Assembly: GCF_000346465.2 (NCBI RefSeq)
Contig: NC_034014.1
Span: forward strand, 27,250,106-27,314,105
Direction of reading: 5' to 3'
DNA length: 64,000 bases
Source: Prunus persica
Lineage: Eukaryota; Streptophyta; Magnoliopsida; Rosales; Rosaceae
A program made the translations under genes and the position numbers. The notes beneath the pieces were generated by a model, which saw nothing but the letters and a program-made list of their open reading frames with translations, did not search any database and was not told the origin of the DNA. Positions 14,094 through 27,153 of the stretch are shown here, piece by piece. Numbering within the stretch: the stretch's first letter is position 1; each line of letters begins with the position of its first letter.

Positions 14094-14234
14094 TTCTGAG
14101 ACGTCAAATCAAAACCCTAGAATTTTTGAATTTCTGGTCTCCCTCTTCTTCTGGATCGAACCGTCCACTCTCTCTCTTGTGGTTGGATTTTTAAATTTAA
14201 AGGCGGAGGAGGAGGAAGGAGCGCATAGGTGCTG

Positions 14235-14275
14235 CCCAACGGAACGGGAAGGAGAGGGCAGCACGTGTCCCGCGC
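14235..14275. promoter_or_regulatory. Candidate MSA-like and E2F-like elements upstream of CDKB1
   Basis: Two adjacent AACGG cores (14238-14242 and 14243-14247) match the core of the mitosis-specific activator element bound by three-repeat MYB factors. A TCCCGCGC stretch (14268-14275) resembles an E2F site, and a CACGTG G-box sits between them at 14262-14267. They lie about 145-180 bp upstream of the CDKB1 ATG. The motif matches are visible; function is inferred from known regulation of mitotic CDKs. Confidence 0.4.
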
Positions 14276-15140
14276 TTGCCTTCACGTTCCAAATTTGAAT
14301 TCAGTTGCCCTCCTTTCCCCCTCGCTTTTCCAATATATTTGTTTCCATTTTATGTGATCAGAAAATCACAACGAAGAGATACTTGTACATTTCTTAATCG
14401 AGAATATTTCTGTGTGCCTGTCTATTTTGTGTATAAAAAGAAAAAATCTTATATTGTTAACTCGGAATTGATACTTTGGTGTTTTATTTATTATTTATCT
14501 ATTTAATATTATTAAATTTCATCACCAAATGATATGACAAGCAACGTAATAATGGTACATCAATGTCAAAGTAAAACCCGCCATATCAACTGAAATTCAG
14601 ATTAAATTAGCAAAAACTCGCCGAATGATGTAACAGTATTTAATCTCCACTTTCATTAGAGGAGCGAGTTTACAAGTTCAAAAGGACTCGGAGTATATGA
14701 GTTCGAAGCTCATGAATGACAATGTTGTACAGAAACAATCGGCTTTAAGACCCTGTCATATCAACGTCATTACTATTAATTAAGATTTTCTCGAACTTCC
14801 GACTGTTAAAAAGGAAATATACAATTTAGAACGAAATTATTCATCTGGGAATTAAAACTTCAATCCAAGAAACGTTATTAAAAACACCGCCACGAAAGGT
14901 GATAAAAGCAAGAAACAGCAAAAATCCATTTTCATCTTTCTTGTCCTGTCCTCCTCCAGAGACGGTGATCCAATTACCATAGCACACAGCTGCTTCTCTG
15001 AGCATGCATGGTTTTATAACTTATTTAACAAAATAACAAGCTGTAATAGCAACTGAAATCGACAGCCTCTTCGCATGACATTGTAACCTAAGCCAAAATT
15101 TAGGAAATACTAGATTCAACCCTCTCCTCTATCATGCTGC
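14276..15140. other. Intergenic: distal CDKB1 promoter and iPGAM 3' region
   Basis: This stretch is AT-rich without recognisable coding sequence or repeats. The part nearest 15140 should be the iPGAM 3' UTR. Confidence 0.4.
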
Positions 15141-18100
15141 CTAGTTATCAACAACTTCAATGAGTGTCGTCTCATAGTCTGCAGGAGCTTCAAATCCATG
15201 CAGATTCATCACGGTTGCAGCGACATTGGCCAGCCCACCATTGGGAACATCCTTGCGGAACTGGACGCCAGGTGCCAGTCCAGGACCACCAATTGCAATT
15301 GGAACCTTAATAAAGAAAAACCAAGACAATCAATCAATGAGAACCCGTGGTAGTAACAGTGTTCAATTCGATGATTCTGAATGATCAAATACACCAAAGG
15401 ACTACTGTTTCCTGGCATAAAAGGGATGACTACGAAAGGCCGTGATACATGCCAAACTACCATTTCATATGCATTTGTTACAAATATGCAAAAGGTATTC
15501 AGAGAACTTACTGGCTGAAGAGTGTGGGAGGTAAGAATTTGAATGTTGCCATTCTTGTCAAGAAGAGGTTGCCCTTTCTTGTTTCTCTTCACCATATCCT
15601 CAGCATTACCGTGATCTGCAGTAACGACATAAATCCCACCCACTTGCTCTATTGCATCAATAATTATCTGCAATCAGACAATAGCATCTACAGTAAGGAG
15701 ACCTAAACCCTTTACAGACAGTCAAGGGGAACAAGTTCAAGAAAGAATTTGGGGATACCGCAATAACTAGCTTTTACAAGTAAGGATCTTGTAGAGAAAT
15801 CAAACATTTCTTTTCATTTTTAACTTGATATAAATGCAACGCATCAGATATAGTATCCTTATTTCATAATTCCTTTTCGTTCAAATTTGATTTCAAACTC
15901 TTACAAAAAGCTATAGCCACCATACCTTGACAGCTTCATCAGCAGCCTTGCAAGCAACAACTGTGGCCTCAATGTCACCAGTATGCCCCACCATGTCACT
16001 ATTTGGTAGGTTAACACGTACCTAAAGAAAAAACAAAACACATTGTTTAAATCTGAAACATGTTTCTTTTTTCTTTTTTTTAATAAAGATAACAAAAATC
16101 TAATATAGATTCTTAGATATCACATGATCGGTCTGTTTATTACCTGCTCAAATTTCTTACTAAGAATAGCATCCCTCGCCTTTTCGGCAATCTCCACTGC
16201 CTTCATTTTTGGCTGGACGTTGAATGTGATTCCACTATCACTTGGAATTTCCACATACTCCTCCATTTGAGGGTTAAAATACCCAGAACGATTCCCATTC
16301 CAGAAGAAAGTGACATGTCCAAATTTAACAGTCTCGCTGCACATTCAAAGATTTGGAAGGAAAGAAAAGGGTCATAAGAGTAGGAAGCCTAAAATTCAAA
16401 CATGAAAAGAAAATTCTGATATGAGCATGTTGGTCAAAATCAATTATTCTCCCAACCCCAGATTTGGCATAGCGTCAAAAACAATTTTGGAAAAGACAAA
16501 TCGACAAACGCAAAGAAACCTAGCACTTGACAGCAACACATATAATTAACTGGGTAACAAATGCTACAGATAATTAACTTCATAACAAAAACTCACCTGC
16601 AGGCAAAAGTACGGACACCATTGTACGTTAGATATTCACCAGATGTTCTGTCTATCTCTGGAGGTTCTACAAGGTATTTGCTTGGAAGCTTCAGCTCACC
16701 ATCATACTGCAGCATCCCAGCATAACGGATTTTAGGGAATCGAACTCTATCAAATTTGTCAAAATCAGCATACTCGAGCGCCTTGGCAATCATAACCATA
16801 CGGTCTGCGCGGAAGTTGAATGTAACAACAGCATCACCATCCACTATTGGGCCCACAGGCTTTCCGTTCTCATCAACAATAACGAAAGGAGGTAGATACT
16901 GGTCACTAGTGTTTGGTTCCTGTCTCAACGTCTTGATAGCTTCAACAGCATTCTTAAATTTGTGGGGAGCTTCACCTAGAACCTGGGCATCCCATCCTCG
17001 TTTTACAACTCCCCAATCATTCTACAAAATACCAATCATCCATATAAATTAACAATTTGATAATGAATGGAAGAATTCAGGGGTCAAGTAAACAGAGATG
17101 ATCCACAGTTAACTGAGGACAACCTTAAACTAAATATAGGGAAATACAAAGTATGTATGAACATTTTACTGAAGAAACCCTGATAATTCTGGAAACACAT
17201 ATAAAACAAGCAAATGAAAACATTAACAAACCCCCTTCTTACAGACATAAGAGAGGGGCAGAATTCCATAAGCATTGGGATGCAGATCATGAAATTCACA
17301 ACATTTCAATTATTCACATCCCAAGTTCCAACTTATGAATAAGGTCTTATCTATGCCTATAAAGCAACCATTTTGGTTAAAAGAAATGTCTTCTAAACAT
17401 ACGGTAATCCGTAAAAATACACACAATGCGCAAAACTTCAAAAAGAAATTGTAATCATCATGCATTTGGAAAGACCTTTAAGAGTTCACTCAAATCAATA
17501 TACCTCATAACGATCCATGGTGACGTACATGCGACCACCACCAGACGCAATTTGTGCATCCACACCTTTCTCACGCAATTGTGCAAGGTAATTTTCAAGT
17601 GTTTCCGCAAATCCCACACTTGAGCCATCCAAAACATCACGGCCGTCAGTGAGAATATGAACACGGATCCTTTTAGCACCGCGCTCACTAGCTCCTTTAA
17701 CCAACAACTACACCAAGAGAGAAAGACACGAACAGAATATAAGATAAAAGAAGAGGAAAGCTGAAAGTTGAAAACCCAAACCCAGACAAAGGCAAAAACA
17801 GCCCAGAGCCTAGAAAACTCACTAGCAGTTGATCTAGCCGAGAATGGACTCCACCATCACTCAATAAACCAATGAGATGCAATGTGTTAGTAGGAAAAGA
17901 TTCCTTAATGTACTTGAAACCTTCTCCTTCATAAAGTTTCCCAGTCTCAAGGGCACTGTCAACAAGCTTTGCACTATATTCATTCAAAAACGAATATAAT
18001 TATTTTGTGACCACATAAACTCTAATCATTCGTATATCATAGTATAACATAACTACAAAGACAACAAACCCAACAAAACACATATAAAAAATAACACAAA

Positions 18101-18564
18101 GAATGTAAAAGAAATTGAAGGGCAAGTCTGAAACTTACCCCTGGGCAAAAATACGCCCGGCACCGAGAGCGTTGTGGCCGACTTCACTGTTGCCCATATC
18201 ATCCTCTGTAGGAAGACCCACAGCAGTTCCATGAGCTCTCACTAGCCTCCATCTTTCAGGAGCACCCTGTCACAACATCAAACATACATACACACACTCA
18301 ATATGAATCAAATCCTTCCATTCAACAACAAATATCTAAGATTTAACAAAACCATATAGCAATCCAAATTCCAAAACTCAGATCTGAAGAAACAGGAAAT
18401 ACCTTCTTAAATGAATCCATGACGGGGGTCTCAGCGACATGGATGCAGTTGTACTGATCGGGATTAGCTTCGCCCCAGCCATCCAAAACTATGAGCCCAA
18501 TGGTCTTCCCCTTTGGAAGCTTTGGGTGATCCGCCAATTTCCAATTGAATCCTGAGGTCCCCAT
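15141..18564 (-). CDS. iPGAM: 2,3-bisphosphoglycerate-independent phosphoglycerate mutase
   Basis: This glycolytic enzyme of the alkaline phosphatase superfamily interconverts 3- and 2-phosphoglycerate with two metal ions (usually Mn) in the cytosol. The nine exons are 18564-18403, 18266-18139, 17973-17823, 17707-17504, 17021-16597, 16336-16144, 16021-15926, 15667-15512 and 15305-15141. They give 559 residues, the usual plant length. The N-terminal metal site is in [10 protein letters not shown] (about residue 21). The catalytic serine lies in [16 protein letters not shown], with further motifs ILTDGRDV and NFRADRM. The C-terminal metal ligands are in DMVGHTGD and [10 protein letters not shown]. 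There is no transit peptide, consistent with the cytosolic enzyme. Exon phases all close. Confidence 0.97.
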
Positions 18565-19200
18565 TTTTCTCTTTTCTTCTATCTTTCACACAAAAACACA
18601 GAACCCAAATCAAAACCCAGTTGCCCACCAATTTTATAAACCAAACAAATCACACTCAGACAGTCACATACTGATAATACAAACAAATCCATAAACAAAC
18701 AGAAAAAAGACAAATAAAAATCCAAATGGTCGTGAAAATATCGAAGCCAAAAGCCATACCTCAAGAGTCACAAGACCAGAGTGGTGTGTGGAAGAGAATA
18801 GTTGAAGAAGGCAGAAACAACTATAATGCTCCAAAAGCCCGCTATATATAACCCAACTGCTTTCTTCCCACGGTTTTAGACTACGCAAGTCTGATGCCGT
18901 AGATTTATTTTTATTTTTATTTCCTTCTTAGGGTACCACTTGGCGTGGGGGCAAAGCCCAGGGGTTTTTCAATCCGGTGCTTTTCGGTCTACGATATTAA
19001 AGTAATATCGCACGATCCAAAAGTTACACGTGGCGTGTATGGATTGAAATCTGTCTATCTTGGACGAAGCAGAAACCACGTGACGTCAAAACCAGCGGCA
19101 TGCTAATGCACGTGATATATGTAACTAAAAAAGTAACGCAAAGCGGCGACTGATGTCTACCTACCGTTTTGGGGGTTTCTGGTGGCGTCCGGAGAAAGTC
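18565..19200 (-). promoter_or_regulatory. iPGAM promoter: TATA-like box and clustered ACGT elements
   Basis: On the minus strand a TATATATAG-type box lies at about 18841-18850, 280 bp upstream of the ATG. A GT-AG pair suggests a possible leader intron between about 18760 and 18580. Further upstream are several ACGT-core motifs: ACACGTGGC at 19026-19034, CACGTG at 19077-19082 overlapping GACGTC at 19082-19087, and CACGTGA near 19109. Such clusters bind bZIP and bHLH factors in stress or light responses; that role is inferred. Confidence 0.4.
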
Positions 19201-21500
19201 GGTTCGAATAATTTGGTTGCCCCGAATGGAATATTCCAGAAGATACTCTTACAAATCAAATTTCTAATTTATTAGTTAAACTTTGTCAAATTATTTGACT
19301 CCTTAAATCAATTTAACTACCGACGTAACTACATAATTAAAAATATATATTTTTTAAATGCATCAATTGAATTTTGAACATGATTTCTCTTCTATTTTTA
19401 TACAAATGATATTTTATTTTAATCTAATCTAAACTACGGGAAGAGGAAATCGAACTCGAATATAGAGCGGGAAGTACATTAGCTCTAGCCAACTTGACTA
19501 ATCTCATGTATATGAACATAATTTCTCTAGATACAGGTGTGTGCCTCGATTTTTTTATATAAATATTGACTGTTGCCTTGCCTTGTTGATGCTCCTTTGC
19601 TTCACTTAATTCAAGATATTAAATGACTTGATGGATCACCTAAACTTCAAAATATACATGTCTGTTTATAATATTGAAGTCTTTTTGGGGATTTTGAATT
19701 ACATTTTTTTTTAGTAAATGAGTGAGTGAAGCAATGGAACATGCGTGCATATTGTTTAATGAGAAATTGTGTTAATTTTGATACGTGATGGCATGATAGG
19801 TTTATACTAGTAGCTGACTAAAACTCGAAAAGCTAATTTCTTGAATAATAGAAAGTCAGAAACTCCTTCTTTTATAAATAAATAAAAAATAAAAATAAAA
19901 AGAGTCAGAAAATTAATCATTTTGATTGCATATAAGTTAAAGAAATGACTCATATTGAGCATGCTTTGACCTTAAGGAGATGCATGCATCTATCTAATGA
20001 TTTCATTTGAAAGAGCATAAATAATATCCTTAATAATTTACTCCTAATTATAGAAATAAAAATTTTAAAAACAAACTTACCAAATTTACTATGATGTCAA
20101 AAGCATACCGAAAGAAAGTATCTCGTTTGACAAACCAAAAAAAGAAAACGAAAATATCATACGGAAAGAAAAAGGATAGAAAAACACAGGCTGCGATGTG
20201 AGTTAGGCCTTGGGATGGGCCTAAGCCCAATAAGGCCAGTTGGGTTGATACTCTTCTAAGAAGAAGTTGGGGCATCGGCATGCGAAAACTGTTTGGGAAT
20301 TTATATGAACTTTTATATTAACTACAAGATTATTTTATTAAACTTAAGTGAAGTTACTATTCAGATGAATTCTATGACTAATATGAAGATCCACATCTAC
20401 GATACACGCATGGACTCTCACCATAGCACAACTCAAAAGCGTTCTGCTTTGTTTTTGTTTGGGCTGAAGTATTTCATTTGAGTTGAACAAATATCATTTT
20501 AATTGGGCTTAAAATGGGGGCGCTAATAAGGCTTCAAGTTTGGGGATCCGACGGATGTGCTCCACTGAGCTCCTCTGATATCATGGTTCTCTTCTTCATG
20601 ATATTATAGATCCATCTCTCAATTATAGGAGGTTATGATTTAGGTAAGATTAACGACTTCGTAATGAAATTGGCAAACCAACATACCAAACATTTACTAT
20701 GTAGCTTATATATTTCGTTCTGTCTCATTATCAATTTTTTTTAAATTATCAAAATAATCTTTTAGCGTTGCAAGAGAATTTGAATTTGAGTTCTAGCATC
20801 TGTGTATGCGTGAATCTAGTATATTATCGTCGTTCTTCATAAGTAAGTTCCTCAAACTATCTTTTAGCGTTGATATTTATGTACCACCGAATTCAAAATA
20901 TCACATTGGTTATTGGTCAATCAATCATAATCGAACTTCATAAATTTGTTTGCTGTGTTAATATATCCCATGTTGAAATTAAATATCTTCGGAAAGATAT
21001 TCCAATAAGTTAAACTTTCAATACATAAAACAGGCAACAAGATATTCCTGTAAAAACTATTTGATCATATCAATCAGCTCTACATACATCACTACATGTT
21101 TCTGCTGAAAATTATTAACAATGGAAAACGTAAACCCACAATACCTCGCTGGAACGGAGGATTAGATGCAGAGAGAACCCAAAAAACAGAAAAGAGAAGT
21201 ATGTGGTTTCTAAATTATATTTACATCCCCACTTCGAAGCTTGGTTTTTTATATAAAAGGAAAAAACCAAGAGCTTCATTGATTTTTTCCGAATTTTTTT
21301 TTTTTAAAGAGAGAAAAAAAAAAAAAAAGTTAACATGGGGAAGACTGAGACACGACGAGATCGATGCTCAGACCCAAAAAAAGAAAAAGAAAAAGAAAAA
21401 GAGAATATTGGGATTGAGAATTTATAGGGGAAGAGGAGGGTGATTTGAATCCACCGAGGGGAAAAAGGTGGTTGACGAAATCAAATTGGTGACCGACCAA
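19201..21500. other. Gene-free spacer between iPGAM and LOR8
   Basis: About 2.3 kb of AT-rich sequence with stop codons in all frames. A-rich and AAAG-rich tracts lie at 21296-21330 and 21376-21402. I see no protein family, tRNA or clear inverted repeat. Confidence 0.45.
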
Positions 21501-22416
21501 TCAACTTGATCGCCGCGAAAACGACGACGTCCCGTACATCTGATCAAGCAAGATGACGAAGGCCATGCCCACCGACGTGTCGATCTCGGGCTGCACGATG
21601 AGGCGGAAGACGTCGACTCCGAGGGCAACTCCGCCTACGGCCGCCTCCTTCCTCTTGATCTCCGCTACCTTCCTCCTCTTGTTGTCGTACACCGCGCAGC
21701 ACCGCTGCCCGTACGACCCTTCCACCTGATAGAGCATCGAGTTTTTGTTGTCGTAATTTTTGGACGCGCCTTTGTCATTGTTGGCGGAGGTCACGTGCGC
21801 CAAACACTTGTTGTTGTTGAGGATACCCACGTTCTTCCTCACGCAGAACCGCGGGTTCACCGCCGTTTCTCCGTCGTACACCACCCAGTTGTCCCCCAAG
21901 CTCAGCCGCTGATATACCAAATAATATTTACGTATAATCATCAGCGACCAAACAAAGAAAGAACAAATTACTTACATGCTAATATTTATGCATACATATT
22001 TTTTTAGTTTCTTTTTTTTTGAAACACATATGTAAAAACATTCTATGTAACGTTTTATTTTACTACACTCACCTTATCAAATAAATTGACAGTCTAGTAA
22101 TATAATATTTTTTGATGTATGTAATTTGTAAAGGTGTATGTATATATACCTTGCGGCGGATGGTGAGGAGAGGCTTGCCGCAGGCGTCCATGAGGACGAT
22201 CTCACCCTTGTGACCAGCCAAATAGTTGTCAACCCTAAAGACCAAGTTGCCCTTGTTGTCGAACACGGTGAAGCCATTGCAGTTGAGCAGCAAAGACTTC
22301 TTCCACACGGTCAGCACCGTCGCATCCTCCTGGTCGGAACCAGAAAGCTTGAGCCTCTCAGGCTCGTAGGCAAGGGCAATTTTGGCATTGGCAGCGTTTG
22401 GGTACACCTTTGTCAT
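21501..22416 (-). CDS. LOR8: LURP-one-related protein (LOR8-like)
   Basis: This LURP1-related protein has a tubby-like C-terminal-type fold; some family members act in basal defence, but the biochemical role is unknown. Two exons, 22416-22150 and 21908-21501, give 224 residues. The N-terminal half has the family signature LTVWKKSLL followed by NGFTVFDNKGNLVFRVDNY and ends exon 1 at LLTIRRK. Exon 2 begins RLSLGDNWVVYDGE. The C terminus has the typical hydrophobic helix, VDVFRLIVQPEIDTSVGMAF then VILLDQMYG. The single intron after the IRRK motif matches the family gene structure I remember. A TATA-like stretch lies near 22538-22550. A second, divergent LOR gene lies 14.6 kb away on the other strand. 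Confidence 0.92.
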
Positions 22417-25400
22417 TTCTGGCCTTGCAAAAATCTCTGATGCTCCAAGCAGTAGCAGCAGAGCTCAGAAACTTAAGAGTTGTAAAAGTCTTGTTTTTGT
22501 TGGGTGTTTGAATGAATAAGTTTAAGAGACAAGTTGGCAAATATATATACACACAAACTAGATTCGGGGTTTGGGGTGGAAATGTGGGTGTGGTGAGCTT
22601 TCGTGGTCCAAAATGAAGGAGTGTAAAATAAGCGTTCAACTCGAACATGGGCGCACCCAATCAAAAGCACCGTCGTTTTGGGATAAAAAGTCGCACCACG
22701 AGTGCGCCACCAAAGTGTGACGTCACCCAAATTAACAAAATAAAATAAACAAATACGAATGGAAATAAACGGATAGGATGAGAGAGGTGGCTGATCTTCC
22801 TACCGTACGATGCAACATGACAAGGAATATATTATTTGTAAATATATTTTTCTCATAATTAGATAGGGGAGGGCTATCTTTATTCTTTACTTCTAAGCCA
22901 ATAAAAAATTATTTCAATTATTTAATTATTTAATTATTTGGGTCGTATAAAAAAATAAATTATATTTTGTGGTTGTCGACCAATTTGTGGTGGAAAGAAG
23001 AGACGCCTGTCATTTGTTTCGCCAGAGATATTTCCTATGCTTGTTAATTATCATTTTATTTATTTAAATTATCATGTTTAATTCTCCTAATGATGCAAGT
23101 AATTAGTTTAATTAAAGTGATAACGATGCCCATTGGCTAGGGCGGTTTGTGCGACCCCCCTGAGCCAATTAATAAGTGGAAGACATCGGACTTTTTCTAT
23201 GAATTAAATTATTTATTTATTTATTCCGAACAAGATATATTTGAAAATTCAGAGAATCAATGGACAAATTTGTTTATGTCATGGCTAGGTTTGTTTCCAT
23301 CCATTTCATTTCAGCATCTATATCCAATGATGGTCCCCAAATTATATGGAAAAGAAAATATCAAACGCTTCCAGATGGCTTCTTTCTTAATGTATTTTTC
23401 TGTCCTTGCAAGCCAAATAACCTTTCGTCTAGCCAATCGGTTAGGGCCGCAACCTACTATACCTCCTCCCTATTACTTTCTTCCATGCATGACAAATTAC
23501 AAAAAATCCATACTCCCTTAGCATAATATTTAATCCCCGATACGAGAAGAAGTTATGTTGTCAATTTAATCTGAATCGTTATTGAGTATTACAATGTTTA
23601 AATACATAATTAACATTGATAGTTTATCGACAATTTGATAACATACGACAAGAGGATGTTACCATCCTCCACACTTAATGAACTATTTTTTTGCCACAAC
23701 ATGCAAGTAATTTTGTCTTGTATTTCTAATATATAGGCAAGTAGGGAGTTTATACTAAAAATTGAATTTTCTCTTTTGTTTTTGGCCGTATTATAATATA
23801 ATGCAATACGTGAATATCTCACCAATTCCTCATAACCAATCGTGGAACATATAATTCATTAAAAGAGAAAGAAAAAAAAAACCTTACAAGCACGGGGGCC
23901 GTCCATGCAAAGTTTTTTGGACCGACACTAAAGACCAAACATTTAAATTAAAGTTAATAGGTTTGGTGAAAGTTACAACTAGGCCCCAACAAGAACAACT
24001 CAGTTTATTATTGGATTCCATTTCCAACCAGAAGACAAAGACTTGTGGCTGTGGGGGATCAAAATTCCACAGTAGAATCCGCGTTTATAATCATGGCTTT
24101 TCTCTGGCGTTGTGGGTAGCTGGGGGTTGTAATCAGTAAAAGGAGGAATTTGCAATTGATTGTTTATTTTTTCAAATCTTTTATATACGTGATATTGGAA
24201 AAGAAGAAAACTTAAGATCTCGAGTGCAATATCTAAATTCTTTTTAATCACTTGGACTACAAATTTTATGCGATTTTTTTAAACTACCAAAATTGAATAT
24301 GAATATTGTGGATTTGGATAGAATGCATAAAGGAGTTGAAATTGTGAAAAAGGAGGTGGAGAGAGAAGACAGCTTCACGCTGAGAGGGACTTGCACATGA
24401 GAGTGGTGATGGGCTCCGAGTGAAAGGACCCCAAATTCCCCACTTCCACCAACTCTTCGCTTTACTTTACCTAAACCTGAATCAATTCCAAATTCTATTC
24501 CAAAATCTCGAATTAATTATAAATTCCATTCCCAAACATGAATCAATCCACCAAACTACGTATGCCCTTGTGTTCCTGTTCCAAACAATCGACCTTTTTG
24601 CTTTCAATGCCTATGCACCAGGACATCATAGGACTATAGCACAAGTGGTGAAGTAAAACTTCCATGTCATTGTCACTGGATACGCGCTTTCTCTACCTCA
24701 CTTATTACCTAATTCAAGTGGTGGAGTAAAACTTCATTGTCACGAGAATATATCTACTTTCTCAATTTTACTCATTACGTAAGTTATGTGATGAGTGAGA
24801 TATAAGGTGCGTAAATATATCGTAACGTGTAAGTAAGTTATTTGAAAAACAAAGAGTTAGAATTAGACTACGTGGATAGTTGGATTCTTTCTCCTCCGTT
24901 GTATACAAAAGACCAATTTATGAGAGTGCCCAACCCATCCCTATATCTCACGAGCTGTTACATCCAAAGATTCAATTGTCATGTATCATAAATGCTCGCC
25001 GGACTTTTCCTCATAATTCTAGAGTTTTCTATTTTGGTCAGACACAGAACACAAACAAGAACAATTCCAAGGTTATACTTGTCAAAGCCTAACATTGTTG
25101 TTTTGTTTTGTTTTATAAATGTTTTCACATTAATAGTAATACTAATAAGTGGATGATAATGACACAAATACTTTGGTTCGTATTTATATATTTTGATGCG
25201 CTGTCGAACAGGAAGGAGAGAGATGATGAACCACCATGGGAAAATATCACACCGGCCCTCATGTTTCATTTGGTCCAAGGGTTGGCCGACTAAACGAGAA
25301 AACCACAACGTGCAGCAAAACTCAAGTCAAACAGGCAATTTAGAGAGTATCAGATTTTCATGCGCTGAGAGGGACTAAAGGTCTCTCAACTTTCGTATTG

Positions 25401-26498
25401 GAGATGAGCACGTTTTTAGTCACTTGAGTCCATTGATTGTCAAGAATGAGAGAGGACATGATAACTTTTCATCCCAACCAAAATGGCCATCTGCAAACAA
25501 CTCAAGAGGTGTGTTTTAACCGATCACATACTGTCACGTGAAAAATTTATCACGCATGATATGTCGTGATTGTTCAAAGATAACAAAATAATGATATCCC
25601 CGTTTCGCACAAGTAAAGTGTTTATTGTGTTTTACACCCTGTCAACATATGTAGCTAGACTTTGAGCACAAAGCAGAAAAGTGGTCTTCCACACGCACAA
25701 ATATGCAGGCGTGTTTTACTTACTCTTCCAGAGGCGGAAATATGAACAGAAAGCATACAAAACTAGCCGCAAAGCACTTCATTTCTTTTCGATAGGTAAA
25801 ATAGTTCACTATATATCTTCAGAAAGCACTTTGTAAAAACTCTCTTTTCCCTTCCAATCCCAATCCTGGCACTGGGGCAAGAATTTTCCACCATGGATAA
25901 CTAGTTCTAACCAAGCAAAAGTAGAAACATATTGATCAAATAAAGAGTTTTGAATGGTATGAACCAGAAAAGTAAAAGAAAGAGTTTTGACTTGGAAAAT
26001 TGATCTAATTTAGTTAACATAAAGACTGGTAAACATTAGTTTAATCAAGGAAGAAGAGTTCATATAAAACAGCACTACCCCTAATGGTCTATATTTTGTA
26101 AAAGTTTCTGATACTCAAAGTAGACATGCACAAGATATAGCTTCTGTATAAATATTTTCAAGCTAAGAGAGTCGTGAGAAGGCACACCTAAATTTATATA
26201 GGCAAAATTCCAAGTGATGGGAATACAATGTAAATAAATCATCGTAGATGAAGGGAAAAATTATCTTGAGATGGATGATTTATAATTTTATAGCACAATG
26301 ATGGGAAAGGAACAGAAATTCAAATCTCAAATATACGGTTGCAATGCATATCTGATTAAGATTTAAAGCCATCAACTATTCATACAATGCAATCCCAGCA
26401 TGATGAACAAAAGGAAAGGATTTGGAACCAATGTCTAAATTAGAATCGACACGAACTCAGACCCGCACAAGTTCAAAATTGACATGATTTTTTCAGAC
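22417..26498. other. Gene-free spacer, LOR8 promoter to RPL17 3' end
   Basis: About 4 kb without a supportable gene. Short open frames exist but have no family resemblance and AT-rich, non-coding composition. A degenerate direct duplication of about 70 bp lies at 24641-24782 (separate entry). The segment nearest 22417 is the LOR8 promoter; that near 26498 is the RPL17 3' UTR. Confidence 0.5.
24641..24782. repeat. Degenerate tandem duplication, about 70 bp x 2
   Basis: Both halves start with CAAGTGGTG(A/G)AGTAAAACTTC, share TTGTCAC and a TTTCTC stretch, and end in CTCA(C/T)TTA(T/C) plus CCTAA or CGTAA. The copies lie at about 24641-24711 and 24714-24782 and have diverged considerably. No coding content. 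Confidence 0.55.
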
Positions 26499-27101
26499 CT
26501 ACACAAGTTCAATGTATGCCATGGGTGCATTGTCCCCTCGCCTTGGCAGTGTTCTAATAATTCTTGTATAACCACCATTTCTTTCCCCATATCTGTCAGG
26601 TACCTCCGCAAACAAGGCATGGACAATCTGCTTTTCATAGATGAAGCCCAGAGCCTGTCTCCTCTTATGAAGGGTTCCATTCTTGGCCAGTGTGATCATT
26701 TTGTCAACGTACTTCCTCATTGCACTTGCCCTTGCTCGAGTGGTCTTGATGCGGCCATGTTTAAGGAGCTGAGTAGTGAGGCCTCGCAAAAGTGCTTTTC
26801 GTTGGTCAGGAGGCCTGTTGAGCTTAGGGACTTTCCTGCCATGTCTCATTGCCAAAATTCGGCCACCACTATCAATAATGGTGAAGTTATGCTCAAAACT
26901 TGTATACTCTGCAAGAAGATAGATAAAATAACTTAAGGGTTTTGCAAGGTCAGTGACATAAACAACAAATGATGGAAAACATATCTCAAAGATGTATGAC
27001 ATATAAGTTACTCTTGCATAAATGTGAGAGCAATTAATCTCAGGATGAAAGTAATCGCGGGTCGCGGCGGGTGGGCGAGGGGTCGTCGCGGCGGTCGACT
27101 C

Positions 27102-27153
<52 letters not shown>

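Noticed and set aside
13473..14099. A 208-codon plus-strand open frame antisense to CDKB1 exon 1
   Set aside because: It is the mirror of a long, GC-rich conserved kinase exon; the kinase frame has all catalytic motifs and correct splice sites, the antisense frame has none.
23147..23521. A 124-codon plus-strand open frame in the LOR8-RPL17 spacer
   Set aside because: Composition is AT-rich and hydrophobic by chance, with no family resemblance, no exon partners and no promoter signal.
22417..26498. A conserved plant microRNA precursor in the spacer
   Set aside because: I looked for familiar mature sequences (miR156, 159, 160, 164, 166, 167, 171, 172, 319, 390, 396 and similar) and saw none here or in the other spacers.
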